Positions 12,612 to 23,599 of a stretch of 64,000 nucleotides of DNA are shown piece by piece. Every line of letters begins with the position of its first letter. Positions within the stretch are counted from its first letter, which is position 1. Below the pieces are notes generated by a model, which ran no database searches, had not been told where the DNA came from, and saw nothing but the letters and a program-made list of their open reading frames with translations. Position numbers and translations under genes: made by a program. This stretch comes from Phoebastria nigripes (lineage: Eukaryota > Chordata > Aves > Procellariiformes > Diomedeidae), in contig JAYKAV010000004.1 in the NCBI GenBank assembly GCA_035582835.1, positions 179,707-243,706 of the forward strand. Reading direction: 5' to 3'.

Positions 12612-12978
12612 AAAGAGGAGGGCAACGAAGCTGGTGAAGGGTCTGGAGAACGAGTCTTATGAGGAGCGGCTGAGGGAACTGGGACTGTTTAGCCTGGAGA
12701 AGAGGAGGCTCAGGGGAGACCTTATTGCTCTCTACAACTACCTGAAAGGAGGTTGCAGCGAGGTGGGTGTCGGTCTCTTCTGCCAAGTAACAAGCGATAG
12801 GACAAGAGGAAATGTCCTCAAGTTGCACCAGGGGAGGTTTAGATTGGACATTAGGAAAAATTTCTTTACTGAAAGAGTGGTTAAGCATTGGAAGAGGCTG
12901 CCCAGGGAAGTGGTAGAGTCACCATCCCTGGAAGTATTTAAAAGATGTGTAGATGAGGCGCTTAGGGACATGGTTTAG
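12612..12978 (+). pseudogene. CR1 ORF2 C-terminal fragment
   Basis: About 120 codons without a stop, ending at the natural ORF2 stop (12976-12978). It includes the conserved block [20 protein letters not shown] and the [17 protein letters not shown] block. It lacks the catalytic reverse transcriptase palm, which lies upstream in full-length elements. No start codon belongs to it; it is open only because it is fairly young. Confidence 0.92.
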
Positions 12979-13069
12979 TGGGCATGGTGGTGTTGGGTTG
13001 ACGGTTGGACTCAATGATCTTAGAGGTCTTTTCCAACCTTAATGATTCTATGATTCTATGATTCTATGA
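12612..13069 (+). mobile_element. CR1 LINE, 3' tail
   Basis: 5'-truncated CR1 insertion on the plus strand of about 460 bases. It comprises the last 120 or so codons of ORF2, a 3' UTR of about 65 bases, and the terminal octamer repeat (about three ATTCTATG units, 13043-13069). Sequence before 12612 is unrelated, so the open frame starting at 12520 is a chance fusion of host sequence to CR1. The subfamily matches the 6482-8333 element: the last 55 bases of the UTR are nearly identical. Confidence 0.95.
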
Positions 13070-15359
13070 AATGGTACCAAGTTGCAGGAATAAGTTCTGC
13101 ATTCCTTACAGCTTTTGAACGATGAAACCCCTCTGCTATGCAATTGGTGGGATAATAGGCAGCTAAACCATGGTGGACTTTTGACACCCCATTGCCCACC
13201 TCATTGGAAAGAGCAAATGTCAAGTGTATTCAGAAAGCCACCAATATGAACAAACATTATATAAAAGCTATCTGATGAACAGTAGTTATGACAGAGAGCA
13301 ACTTTCGTTATTGTGAGGAAGTTTTGCTATGCACAAGAAAAGGAAGATGAAGGGATGACTTTCAAGAGCATAGATCTAATTCTTAATCTATGTGCAACAC
13401 CAAAGTAAAAAAAAATTGTTCACAAAGTATCCCAGTTATTCAGTGTCCAAAGCAAGCAAGCAAATCACATGGCGAGGCTGAAAGATCAAAGGGGTGTGTG
13501 TACTGTCTTGTAGATAATTTTGTCTCTCACTTTTGCTAAGAAATATTTCATTCTTTCCTTCTAATTTCATAAATCCCACAAACTTCCCCAGGATCCTGTA
13601 GTTTTAGGTTCCTCCATGAACCTTGTCAGAAGATAGTAATTTTCTTGTTATTGTTGCTCACATTAAGACTTTTGAAATTCCAGATCTCAAACCAGCCTGT
13701 GCATTTTCTGAGGGAGTAACACTTTTTGTTAATGTACAGGATTTCCAGGACAAACGTGCTGGCGTGGGGGGGTAGATTCTGCAAGAGTGACTCAGGGTCC
13801 TGTTATATGAAGCATCGTGTCTTTAGGTATAGAACATAAAATTATGTAGGGGTTTTGATGGATAAACTTTTGTTTAAATCAGACTGGTGAAGAAGTAGAA
13901 GGAAAACTTACTAAATTAATTTGAATTAAAATTAATTTGCATTAAAATTCATTTGCATTAAAACACGTGTTTCTCTTCATAGTTAACTTGGCCTGTATAC
14001 TTTGGCAGAGGTCAGTTGCTTTCACTGGAGATCTTAATAATGAAATGTGACAGCATATTTTGTTCTTGGAGTCCTTTATTCTCCAAACTCTATTCTTCTC
14101 CAACTTACTCATGAGGTAGTTCGTACATTCCTCTCGATAACTCGAGCTCTTTGAAGATGCAAATGTTGCTTCTGGAGTTCAGATGGTCTGTATATCTTTA
14201 CAGTCCCAAACACACAGGTTATGAAATTAAAGGAGCCCAGTGAAGAGTGTTGAACCTGTGCTCTTTGTTTTTGATAGTGAAAAACCGAAGACTCTTGCAA
14301 TCTGAAGAAACATGTTTATTTGCTCTGACTTGTAAATTGGTTTAGTTTGCTTTTTAAAATAGCTTGTGTTATAGAATCTCTGGGGCAAAGGTCCTCTTTT
14401 TTATACACANTTTGGCACACAAACTGTATGAATTGCTTTTTCTCTATGTAAACACTACATAATAGTAACAAAGAAGCTGTGCCCGTCTAAATTTCAGCTG
14501 AGCAATTACAATTGAACAGAAATCACTCACAAGGTAGTGCAGCCATACATTTTTTGAGCCCATAAAACAAATGATGAATAGTTAAAAAAAATTGTATTCA
14601 TATTAAAATGTGTCTGTATCCTACAAATTTTAGCAATTTACCACAAGGGACAGTTATTTTAAACTCCATTTTGGGGAAAAATCAGGTAATGCTATGGCAA
14701 TATTTTTCACCTTTGATTTTCCTTAGCGTGGGTTCAGCTGAAACAGTTCATCCTTCTGCTGGGGGTGAAAGATGGAGTAGGACCNTGGCTGGACTTTCTG
14801 CAGGTCCAAACCTCTGACTTTGCTTTGTCACCGCTTGTTCTATGTAACCTTTAGTTCAGGAATCTAATTCCTTACAGTGCTATGAAGCTTAAAAATCCTG
14901 ATCTTAGGAACCATTGTTTTTCAGGTTTATTGCTTCTGTTTAGGTTTTTTTGTTGTTGNTTCTTTTGTTTTGTTTTTGTTGTTTTTTTCGGGTCCAATCA
15001 TTTTCTAACTTGGAGTAAGGCTGGCAGTTTCAAGATTAGGACCCCATACTTCTCCCTTAATTGATTCAAAACAAATTTTTTTTTCCTTAACTATAGAGTA
15101 AGCTTCTGGTTTAGGTCACTGACTTCTCTGACTNAGCAACCAGAACATTGAACTCCAGTAGTAGGCAATGAAATGTCTCTAGTAAAAAGGAGAATATCTA
15201 TTTAGAGACCAATGATAAAGGTGCCCAAAATACTTAGTCTAAACTTTTTGCCTCAGTTCCAATTCCCACCTTATCTTTGTTTAGGACTTCCTATCTAATC
15301 TTCATATATATGAGTTTAAGACACGTTAGCCCAACTATCACAGTGAAAAGCTGCTCAGT
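13070..15359. other. Unique non-coding stretch
   Basis: AT-rich sequence with no gene recognised. It holds a small tandem region with octamer motifs at 13921-13969 (listed separately). A TTTTG-rich patch lies at 14,941-14,990. N bases begin to cluster from 14,410 on. Confidence 0.5.
13921..13969. promoter_or_regulatory. Paired octamer motifs plus palindromic E-box
   Basis: Within 35 bases there are two exact ATTTGCAT octamers (13935-13942 and 13951-13958) and a CACGTG E-box (13964-13969). The octamers sit in an imperfect tandem repeat of about 16 bases (ATTAAAATT unit). ATTTGCAT is the established binding site of POU-domain factors and CACGTG that of bHLH factors. Whether this site is used is inference; an AT-rich tandem repeat could produce the octamers by duplication of one. 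Confidence 0.35.
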
Positions 15360-15960
15360 TCACGTAATTAAAGCAAAACAGGATTGAAGTGGTTTATTGA
15401 TTTACTAATGACATGCAATTAGCTGGCAAACAGTGAACTATAGCTTCAGGATCAATATGAGTAACAGAAAGAATAAACTGCAATCCTGGCTGCTTACAAA
15501 GTGTTAATAAACACCCAAATCCCAAAGAGTTCGCTCTCTCTCACACACAGGTGCACACACACATATACGCATACACAATTAGGGGCATCACCACCCCCTG
15601 AGCAATGTGGATGACAAGCACACACCCCCTTTCTGGGACTGTAGTATGAGTGGGTGATCCAGCTTTGCGTGTACTTGTGCTGTTCTCTAAAACCTGCTAA
15701 TGCATGAGCCACTGAAAANGCATCCCAAGACTCTGCATATGCACACCTGAGGTGTAGGTACTACCTGTGTCACCCCCGATGTTGGTCCCACCACTGGAGA
15801 GTAGAAGCTGCTCATTGCATTCAGTGCCCAGTGGTGAGACTGCAAAGTCTGGCCAAGGCNGAGGTCCCCAGGGTCAGTGGCATGTCTCTGTGTGTGTTTG
15901 TGTGTGTGACTTCTGGCAGTGTCAAACTGGGACTTGACTTCCACTCCCAGGTCTCTTCCC
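15360..15960 (-). mobile_element. LTR-like material beside the solo LTR
   Basis: Moderately GC-rich block with CA/TG-repeat content, lying directly next to the complete LTR at 16182-17213 and sharing its high density of N bases. On the minus strand an AATAAA (+ strand TTTATT at 15393-15398) sits near its low-coordinate end, as expected of an LTR R/U5 boundary. AATAAA also occurs on + (for example near 15,507), so orientation is uncertain. I could not define TG/CA termini or a target duplication. The 72- and 85-codon minus frames here have no domain I recognise. Confidence 0.3.
15542..15576. repeat. Imperfect (CA)n/(TA)n microsatellite
   Basis: Interrupted CACACA and CATATA units inside the LTR-like block. 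Confidence 0.7.
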
Positions 15961-16176
15961 TCACTTATAAATGTGCCTGCTTCTTTTAGATGTCTTTTCA
16001 GACCAACTCCTTCACTGTTGCAAGAGTCTCATTGTAGTTCCTTGGTTAATCTTTAATCTGCCTGATGGTCTTCCTCTTCAGTATGATCAGCTTTGGGCAG
16101 ACATTCTCCCAGACAATTTTTGTTGTTTGATTCACCCATATTGTTGACACNCATGTTCCTCCTGTTGTCACATCCT

Positions 16177-16181
16177 GCCTG
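16177..16181. repeat. Target-site duplication, left copy
   Basis: GCCTG immediately before the LTR; the identical right copy is at 17214-17218. Confidence 0.8.
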
Positions 16182-16293
16182 TGTGGGAGAGGTGACTCAG
16201 ATTTGTAAATTCCCTTGGTATGGATTAAGGTGAAACGACACTCAAGGTCTGTACATAAGCAAAGAATTTTACTCTATAGCTAGGCTCATTGGT

Positions 16294-16401
16294 AAATAAT
16301 TGGATAACAGAAAAACTTGTTGCTNNCCACTGTTGTGGGAGTTTATGAAATAATTGGGTAGCAGAAAAGCCTGTTGCTCACCACTGCTGTGGGAGTTTAT
16401 G
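16294..16401. repeat. 54-bp tandem duplication inside LTR
   Basis: Two adjacent units, 16294-16347 and 16348-16401, each starting AAATAATTGG and ending GGGAGTTTATG. They differ at about five called positions; two further positions in the first copy are N. The divergence shows the duplication is not recent, or that it was already present in the LTR subfamily before insertion. Confidence 0.9.
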
Positions 16402-16437
16402 CCTTGCATTACTTACTTGGAAAAGGTAAAAGAATAA

Positions 16438-16488
16438 AAGAAAGAGAGAAGGAGAGAGNGAGAGAAAGAAAGAGAGAGAGAAAGANAT
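16438..16488. repeat. (GA)n-rich low-complexity tract
   Basis: Purine-only run of GAGA/GAAA units on + with two N bases. It is a CT-rich tract when read in LTR orientation. Confidence 0.85.
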
Positions 16489-16583
16489 CACTGGTCCAGG
16501 TTCCAGCGTTAGTCCAGCCAACGGGGGTCTCTGGTCTGCAGGAGCGCTCCTTCAAAAGTTCCCACAAGTTCCCGAAAAGTCCC

Positions 16584-16590
16584 CTTTATA
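16584..16590 (-). promoter_or_regulatory. LTR TATA box
   Basis: TATAAAG on the minus strand, followed by GGGACTTTTC. A CCAAT box lies 81 bases upstream at 16671-16675. Together they fit a retroviral U3 promoter, with transcription expected to start about 25-30 bases downstream, near 16,555. Confidence 0.65.
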
Positions 16591-16670
16591 GCACTTGNCT
16601 TCCCCTTTTATGCCCGCTGTTCACTTCAAACTGCCCCTCTGCTACGGGCGTGGTTTCATAGTTCGCTTCT

Positions 16671-16675
16671 ATTGG
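16671..16675 (-). promoter_or_regulatory. LTR CCAAT box
   Basis: CCAAT on the minus strand (ATTGG on +), at normal distance from the TATA box of the same LTR. Confidence 0.55.
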
Positions 16676-17213
16676 TTCTTGTATGNCTCGTCTTCACTTA
16701 AAGTCACANTGTCCTCTCTTTTTACTGCGCATATTCAGTGGGGAAGGGGCTTTGTTGGGTAGGGGGCTTTTCCTGCTGGTGGGTGGATTTTTTAGTATGC
16801 TAATTAGGATAGTTCACTCATAGTTCAAGTAGTTGTTTCTTTGGTTTTATCAGTCGTTCTTGTTTTCTTAACACTTNTCTGGATACTCCCTTATTTGGCC
16901 GACTTATGGTGTCATCATATTTCTTCTCCCAAGGCCAGACCCAGTTAACTGTCTACAGAGGAGCCTTCCTGGGATTCACCATCCCTCAGTCTTGCGAGTG
17001 TTTGAGACGTTCCTCAGACAGGCTGAGGGGATCTCCACCCCCTGCTCCCTTATCAAGTTTTGTCTCCTGTCGTTGGAAAACAGTTCTTTGTTCCAGTGGG
17101 TTACAAGTTGGCCTTGGTGTTAGCTGCCAGTTGATCTCTTACACCTGTCTTAGCAGCAGTTGTTATCCAGGCCATTTTGCCAAGGGTGGGCTGTAATAAA
17201 ACTCCCATGTACA

Positions 17214-17218
17214 GCCTG
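17214..17218. repeat. Target-site duplication, right copy
   Basis: GCCTG immediately after the LTR; matches 16177-16181 exactly. Confidence 0.8.
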
Positions 17219-20200
17219 CTTGTCTTAAATTAATCTTTTCAGTAGTAGATTCATAAGTGATCAGAGGTTACCTTGGTTTTAAAACTTGATTTTGTGTCTC
17301 CTGTGCTTTCAGAATATGAAGTGTTATTGCAAACCATTTTTCAATGTGCTCCAGCAAAAGCTCATTTTCCAAGAAATCCTAATTTGTCAATTAAGATATT
17401 GTTTAACAGTTGTATAATCTTTGCTTTTATGGACTAGATCTCCAGCAGCCACTTGCCAGTTGAAGTTATAATCATCCAATAATTAAAATTTCAATTACAA
17501 AACAATGAACACTTTGAATTTTAGGGCTCTAATTTAAAGAAACCGAAAAAAACCCCAGGCAAACAAACAAACAAAAAAAACCCCACATGAGNTACTGGCA
17601 CAACTGGCACATAGGCACCAAATTCTGTTGATAACTAGATTAAATTTTGAGAATCTAGCATGGGTGCTATGTGATCCTTAGGGTTATCAGAAACTGTAGG
17701 TAGTGGTTTTCAAGCTTTGATGGAAACATCAAGGTAACAAAATTAAAATCAGTTTTGAAGAGAAAACTAATTTCCTCTGCAATGGACTCAGGTTTAGGAT
17801 TGAAGAAGTTTCAGCTGTGGTTTTAGACTTATTCTGAACATTATAGGAGCATGGATGTTTGCTCAAAAAGGGGAAGGCACCTGTTAGTTGCAAAATACTG
17901 AAAGGATTTACAAAAGTGTTTGGAGATATTTTTCCCAGTTAGTCACTTTGCCCTACAGAATACATATTTTCTAATATTTACACTCTTTCACTCCAGTTTA
18001 AAAAATGCTGTAAGCCAGGATTTTGAGAAACCTTAGCAATTAAAAGCTTGCTTATGTTTCAGACTGTCAAAAGTATTTTGTTGACTGCTATTTTGTAGAG
18101 ATTAGCATTTTTTAATTAATTACTATCACTGTCTGAAATAATTTAATACTAATCCTTCTTTTCTTTTGTCTTCCATCTTCAATCCCTGAACTGTGTCTAT
18201 GTCAGATGTTGTATGGGTCTGTTTATGTTTATCCAGTTCCTTATGGGCTTATTTTCTATTGTTTTGCTTTTTTGGAAGATGAGTAAAAGAGCTTTTTATT
18301 TTTTTTTTTTAGTTTACAGCTGGGATTTTATGTGGCACAGAACTCTGCAATAGCATCTGTGCGTATCAGCCCACCATATGGGTAGGAGGGAAATAGCTTA
18401 ATTTAGTGCATATGCATGAAGTAAATGAAGACTTGACTATTGCTGGGCTACAAATCACTAAATGCTATCGAGAATAGTAGGTTGGGGAAGGGTTACAAGA
18501 AACCAAAGGGCAAATATGATCTCAGTGGTATTATACTGTTTCTACTAGATGTTTCTTCGGCGTTTATCCAAAGCAGTGACTCAGCAAGTACATGTCTAGT
18601 CAGAAAATCATTAAAGGTTAAAGCTTGACCAATATGAATGAAATGACATTGACTGAAAGTACAGCTGAGGGCTCACAGGCTTACTTTTGTTCCAGTGAGA
18701 CAGAGTATCATCAGCTTCACTGATTCAGCTAAAGGCACCAGTAGTCCCAAAGTAGTTTCACTGATAACATATAGCCAGAAGTCTAAATCTTCTCTTACTT
18801 CTTTTTTTAAACTGCCTTTGACCATTACTGCTTTTTAAGTCCTCTCATCTGCTACCGCAATAGGTCAGCTTTATATCTAATATTTCTGACGTAAGGGACT
18901 TGTCTAAGGATACGGTGACTTTTACACAGATTTGGTTTGGAGAGGCAGATATGTACAGGGTTGGAAGAAATAACTCCATCACCTCTGAGTTTTAGCTAAT
19001 TTCACTTGCTAAAGTGCTAGAGGTGTTAAAAGAATCTTTTGTTTATGGCTGTAACATAGCTGGTGAAAAGACAGATACATCATTGGAGAAGATAATTAAT
19101 TACTTCTTATGGAGTTCAGTTGACATCATTTGATGTCAAATTCTTATGCCACTGCTGGTTCTTTAGCAAAGATATGGAAATAATCAAAGTCTAAGTAATC
19201 TGCCATCTCAAATAAATAATAGGTTAGAGAGCGCTTGTGAGCAACCTGACTGCTGATCTTGGTGGGGCCAGGGAAAAGTGCAGAGAAGACATTCATTTCT
19301 GTAGCTCATATTGTATCTCCAAATATTGACCAAAAGTGGCTTCCTGAGCAAGAACAGAATATGGTTGTGTGAGAGGGGAATAGCTATAATTGTCTAGAAA
19401 AGGTGGAAAGCACCATATGGTTGAGGTCTGCCCACGTCACTAAAATGCATGCCTATCTATTGTTCCTTTTTCTGTTTTCAACGGGACTTTTACCTGTGTT
19501 ATTAGTCTTACAGAGGGTACCTGAAAAACGCAAGCCTGTCTAGTACTAGTTGCTGGGGGAAATACATAAATGGTTCTTGGATGAGGGATGAAAACCCTCA
19601 ACCTCCTTCTTCCAAGCCAGCATCACACAACTGGACCAGAGTCAGATACATCCTTTCTTCTCATCTCTATTCAATTCTGAATTATTTTCTACACAGTGGA
19701 AGATGTATTTTAAATTGCGTGAGCTACATAAGGAATTTAAAGTGAATGTCAGTCTTCTAGCAAAAACACTTAAATAAAGGGCTGTGCTTCTTCCTCTGGG
19801 TTGTGTATAAAAGGACTAGGTCCCATCTCTAGGGAATGTCAATAATAACAACTTCAGCAACCTGCTTATTTTCTGGGATATGTGGGATTCTTCTTAACAT
19901 GCCTATTCCTCAAGATAATGCTTTGCNTATAACACCAAATGAAGTGTTTTATCAAAGGTGTGTAATACATGGCGCCATGTAGCATAGTGTGGAGGTAATT
20001 TCCTAAGAGAACCTTATAACTCTGTAAATAAATTCATAATTCAAGCTCTGTGCTAATGTAGCTATACTACTTGCCATTCTGGAGTTACCNTGCTTAGTAG
20101 TGAATATGGGAGCTTTTTATTTTGTTATATAGGCATACCTTTGTATTTCCAGGAGTATATACCTGAATGTGCATGCACTGCAATGTTGGAAGGCTTTTGG

Positions 20201-22054
20201 TCTGCTAAATTCTAAATTAATGAGTCTGCAGTGAGTTTTGGAACNTTAGCTGTAAGTAGTGCTGAATGGAAAATCCCCTGTTGAGTAAGTCTTTGGTGTG
20301 CCGGGAAAAATTAAAACCTCAAAAAAACTTTGACTGAAAACCGTTCAGGAGGAGAGTCTAGAGTATTTCAATTAAAGAAAAAAAAGAAAGAAAAGGAAAT
20401 CTCATATAGTCTAAATATCAGTATTTATTATATACAGGATTTGATTTTCATGAACTCTAGTCATGATATTGTAATATGTAATGTGACAGGGTAGTTGATG
20501 ATAGTGAAAACATAAAAGCTGCAGACATTTTAAGGTGTTTATGCTAAAACTGATTGTGAGTTTTCCTTTGAACTGACTTTCATGTTTTTCTCTGGAATTG
20601 GCATGAAGTTTCTAAGTTTACTTATATCTTGTGAATTACAGAAAGAAATTTTGAAGAAATCTTTGCTCGTGTTTTATCCTCCTATAATATGTTTTGGCAC
20701 ATAATCTGAAATTTATTTACAATTTTTAAAACAAAAACAAAGTGTCTTGGTTTCCTAAAATAAGATTTTCATAGGAAAGGTGAACAACAGTAAACTTAGT
20801 GGAAAGTCCTCCTAATGGCAGGATGAAGCAATGACATCCCTTGACTTCTGAAATGCTGCCCAACAGCATCTGACAGATGAATAATCTGTAAGCTTCACTT
20901 CTTAGCATATAAAACACAATAAAGTCATGTGAGGTGTGAATAACAGTAGAACAAGCAAACAACTGTTTTTCATTGAGGCACGATGCAGTGGTCATACAAA
21001 GTATTAATCTAGTCTACTACTTCATAGCAGATGGACTTTGTTACTTCTTATTCAGCATCTCTGAAGTTATTTTAAGGTTGTACACTTCAAAGCCTAAAGT
21101 TTTGCTTCACAACAGGATTACACAAACTTCCCAGACAGAAGACACAAGGTGGGGGTGTGTTAAATATTCACACTNGTTCATTTTTTAATTTGCTTTGCAA
21201 TGGCCTACCTAGGTGAAACAGATTTTTGTCTAAATTTACCAAGACCATCCCTTAACAAAAAAGGCAATGTAGAAGTTTCTTTCAAAAATTAGCATTATTA
21301 AAGGGATTAAAACAACAAAAAATATTTAATGAAAATTCAATTGAAAATAATAGATAAATNGGTTTTGTCTATACACCCTTCTCTTTCAAACCAGCTTGTG
21401 TAAATACAAACAGTGGAAATCCACAGGAGAATTTTCTGTAGCATCTGTGGANGCTAACCATTTCACTACTACTAACAAAGAAGTTTAGGGACAAATATAT
21501 TTACCTACATTCTTTTCCTGCAAGTCTGAACAGATTTATGGTAGAAACCAGATGTAGGTTTGTACACTTGAAGCCAGAGACAATGTTTGAAGAAGACTCA
21601 AGTTCAGAGAGCTAAAGTAATCCATAATCTATATAGTCAAAGATNCGCAGTGTCAAAGATGCCTGATTCAGACAAATTTGATGTCAATGAAATGTGCTTC
21701 AGACAGCAGCCAGAATTTTGAAAATTTGAAGCTGTTCATTTCCAAATTGCTTTCTCCATAACTGTGTGTGGTTTTTAAGGTGTATAAAGTGTGTATTATA
21801 GAAATGTATTTAGTACTTAAACACACACAACCACATGAACTTCTGAAAAATGGACATATAAAACACAAGTGCAAATGGGGGCCGTGGGCCTCACCTACAA
21901 CCCCCTTGTTATATCTCTTATCATGGATCCACCCTGTCATGTTCAAACCTCTCATGTCATGTAAGGACAGCTAATGCTGTGGCAGCAACCNTTTCTCCAG
22001 CGGAAAAATTGTTTAGCCTTAATCTTCCTTGTTGCACACCTGACTTTTTGATCT
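17219..22054. other. Unique non-coding stretch
   Basis: About 4.8 kb of AT-rich DNA with no recognised gene or transposon. It contains a T-run at 18299-18310, an inverted repeat at 19120-19139 (listed) and several isolated N bases between 19.9 and 22.0 kb. Open frames up to 95 codons have no recognisable domain. Confidence 0.5.
19120..19139. repeat. 20-bp palindrome of CRE-like half sites
   Basis: TTGACATCA (19120-19128), two bases TT, then its exact reverse complement TGATGTCAA (19131-19139). TGACATCA differs by one base from the CRE consensus TGACGTCA. It could be a bZIP site or an incidental palindrome. Confidence 0.6.
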
Positions 22055-22160
22055 TAAAATATAGGGTTATAAATATATTATATTATTATATTATATGATA
22101 ATATATATAATATTATTATATTATATTTATATATATTTTTATATATATAAAATATAGGAG
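22055..22160. repeat. AT-only tandem/palindromic tract
   Basis: About 100 bases of almost pure A/T built of TATTATATTA-type units. A block of about 25-30 bases occurs twice (near 22,076 and 22,107), and the tract can fold on itself. Typical unstable AT-rich microsatellite. Confidence 0.8.
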
Positions 22161-22569
22161 ACAGTTAAATAGATGGTCAATTTCTGTTCAAACAAGGAAG
22201 ACTTTCACTGGGAGTTGCTGCACAATGTGCATGTGAAATTCAGCCTTTTACTCCATCATTGCTACTGGTGGTACAGTATCAGCACTTGTGCAGGGGTAGA
22301 GGGGGATGCAGTGCAGGACTGGCAGGGCTGGGCTGGGCAGTCTCACAGAGCTTAAGGATCGGCGTGAGCCGTCTAGCCCAGAGTGGCTCTGAGGGGCTGC
22401 AGAAGCCAGCTTCAGGAGCTGCACTGGACTCTTTGCTCTGTAACTCCAGGCACTGTTATCAGTAACTATGAATTCACTGAACTTCTCATTGGTTCACTTC
22501 TGGTTCATTTCCCCAACCTTATTTTTCATGTCTTCCTATTTTCAGGTTACCAAATACCAACTCAACCTG

Positions 22570-22600
<31 letters not shown>

Positions 22601-22807
22601 ATGATAGCAGAACTCTCCTGTACGCTTCTTTAAAGCCTTAGTGTGAGGAGGTGGAAGAAAGGCAGACTAGTTAGAACATTTGTAAACCTCAAATTTACAG
22701 CAGAAAATAAGGTGGATTATAGGTGCTGTAGTTTGGTTAAATCAGTGGGCATAACAATTTTGATAATTTTGCTTGTTGCAAAATAGAATTATTTTGAATT
22801 ATACTGT
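22161..22807. other. Non-coding spacer with 27-base poly(T)
   Basis: Contains a GC-richer patch (22,280-22,400) and the longest homopolymer in the window, 27 T at 22570-22596. Read on minus, the sequence before the A-run lacks AATAAA, so a processed retrocopy is not supported. Confidence 0.5.
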
Positions 22808-23383
22808 TGTTGTGGGTTAACTCCGGTAGGCAGCTGAGCACCCCACAGCCACTCATTCACTCCTCCCCCTGCCCAGTGGGATGGGGGAAGAGGAAAGGAA
22901 GAGTAAAAGCAAGAAAACTTGTGAGTCAAGATAAAAACTGCTTAATAAGCAAAGGAGAAGTGGAAAAAGAGAGAAAACAAGCAAAACAGAAGTGATGCAA
23001 AGGCAATTATTCACCATCTCCCATGGGTATACCGATGCCCAGCCAGTTCCCAAGCAAAGATGACTAACCTCCCTAAAACCCCCTTTTTTCCCTTTTTACT
23101 GCTGAGCATGACATTATATGGCATGGACTATCTCGTTGGTTAGTTCAGGTCACCTGCCTGGTTGTGTCCCCTCCCAACCTCTTGCGCACCTCCAATCTGT
23201 TCAATGGGGGTGCGGAGTGAGAAACAGAAAAGGCCTTGACGCTGTTTCAGCAGTGCACACGCTGTTCAGCAATAGCTACAACATTAGTGTGTTATCAGCA
23301 TTGTTTTGGTTACAAATCTAAAACAGAGCACCATGTGAGTTACTGTGAAGAAAATTAACTCTATCTCAGCCAGACCCAGTGCA
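22808..23383 (-). mobile_element. ERVL-type solo LTR, old copy
   Basis: 576-bp LTR flanked by a perfect 5-bp duplication ACTGT (22803-22807 and 23384-23388). Its + strand ends read TGTTGTGGGTTAAC and CAGACCCAGTGCA. It aligns along its length with the LTRs at 47200-47750 and 49762-50341, sharing for example GTGGGATGGGG and GAGCATGA. I place it on the minus strand because the better copies carry ATTAAACTG as a polyadenylation signal in that direction. Here that signal has decayed to ATTAAG and the TATA region is lost. CpGs are largely replaced by TpG/CpA, so it is the oldest of the three. No internal retroviral genes remain. Confidence 0.88.
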
Positions 23384-23555
23384 ACTGTGACTCATAGTAA
23401 ATAGTGGCTGTAATCTGCATATTGTGGTATTGTGACATTTGAGTTATTTCAGCTTGATCTTTTTTCAGACACGTCACTAATACATGTATGAGTCTTGAAA
23501 GTAGTTATAGTTAACAAAAGTAACTCTGTTGCAAATCTTATGTATTTAAAATTTC

Positions 23556-23599
23556 TTATATATACATACACATATATGTTTATATATAGACACACACAT
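23556..23599. repeat. (TA)n/(CA)n microsatellite
   Basis: Mixed TATA, CATA and CACA dinucleotide units, imperfect. Confidence 0.7.

Larger units (their letters stand above)
16182..17213 (-). mobile_element. Solo LTR of an endogenous retrovirus, complete
   Basis: A 1,032-bp LTR. Read on the minus strand it begins TGTACATGGG and ends CTCTCCCACA, so it has the TG...CA ends. It is bounded by identical 5-bp duplications GCCTG at 16177-16181 and 17214-17218. On the minus strand the promoter is well placed: CCAAT at 16675-16671, TATAAAG at 16590-16584, about 80 bases apart, and a second TATA-like CATAAAAGG just upstream of the latter. A CT-rich tract (16430-16490) and a 54-bp tandem duplication (16294-16401) lie in the transcribed part. 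No clear AATAAA was found downstream of the TATA box. No gag, pol or env remains on either side, so it is a solo LTR left by recombination. A 5-bp duplication is typical of ERVL-type integrases, but family assignment is tentative. About nine N bases fall within it. Confidence 0.8.

Noticed and set aside
22570..22596. Poly(T) as the tail of a minus-strand processed retrocopy
   Set aside because: No AATAAA or gene-like sequence precedes the A-run on minus, and no flanking duplication is visible.
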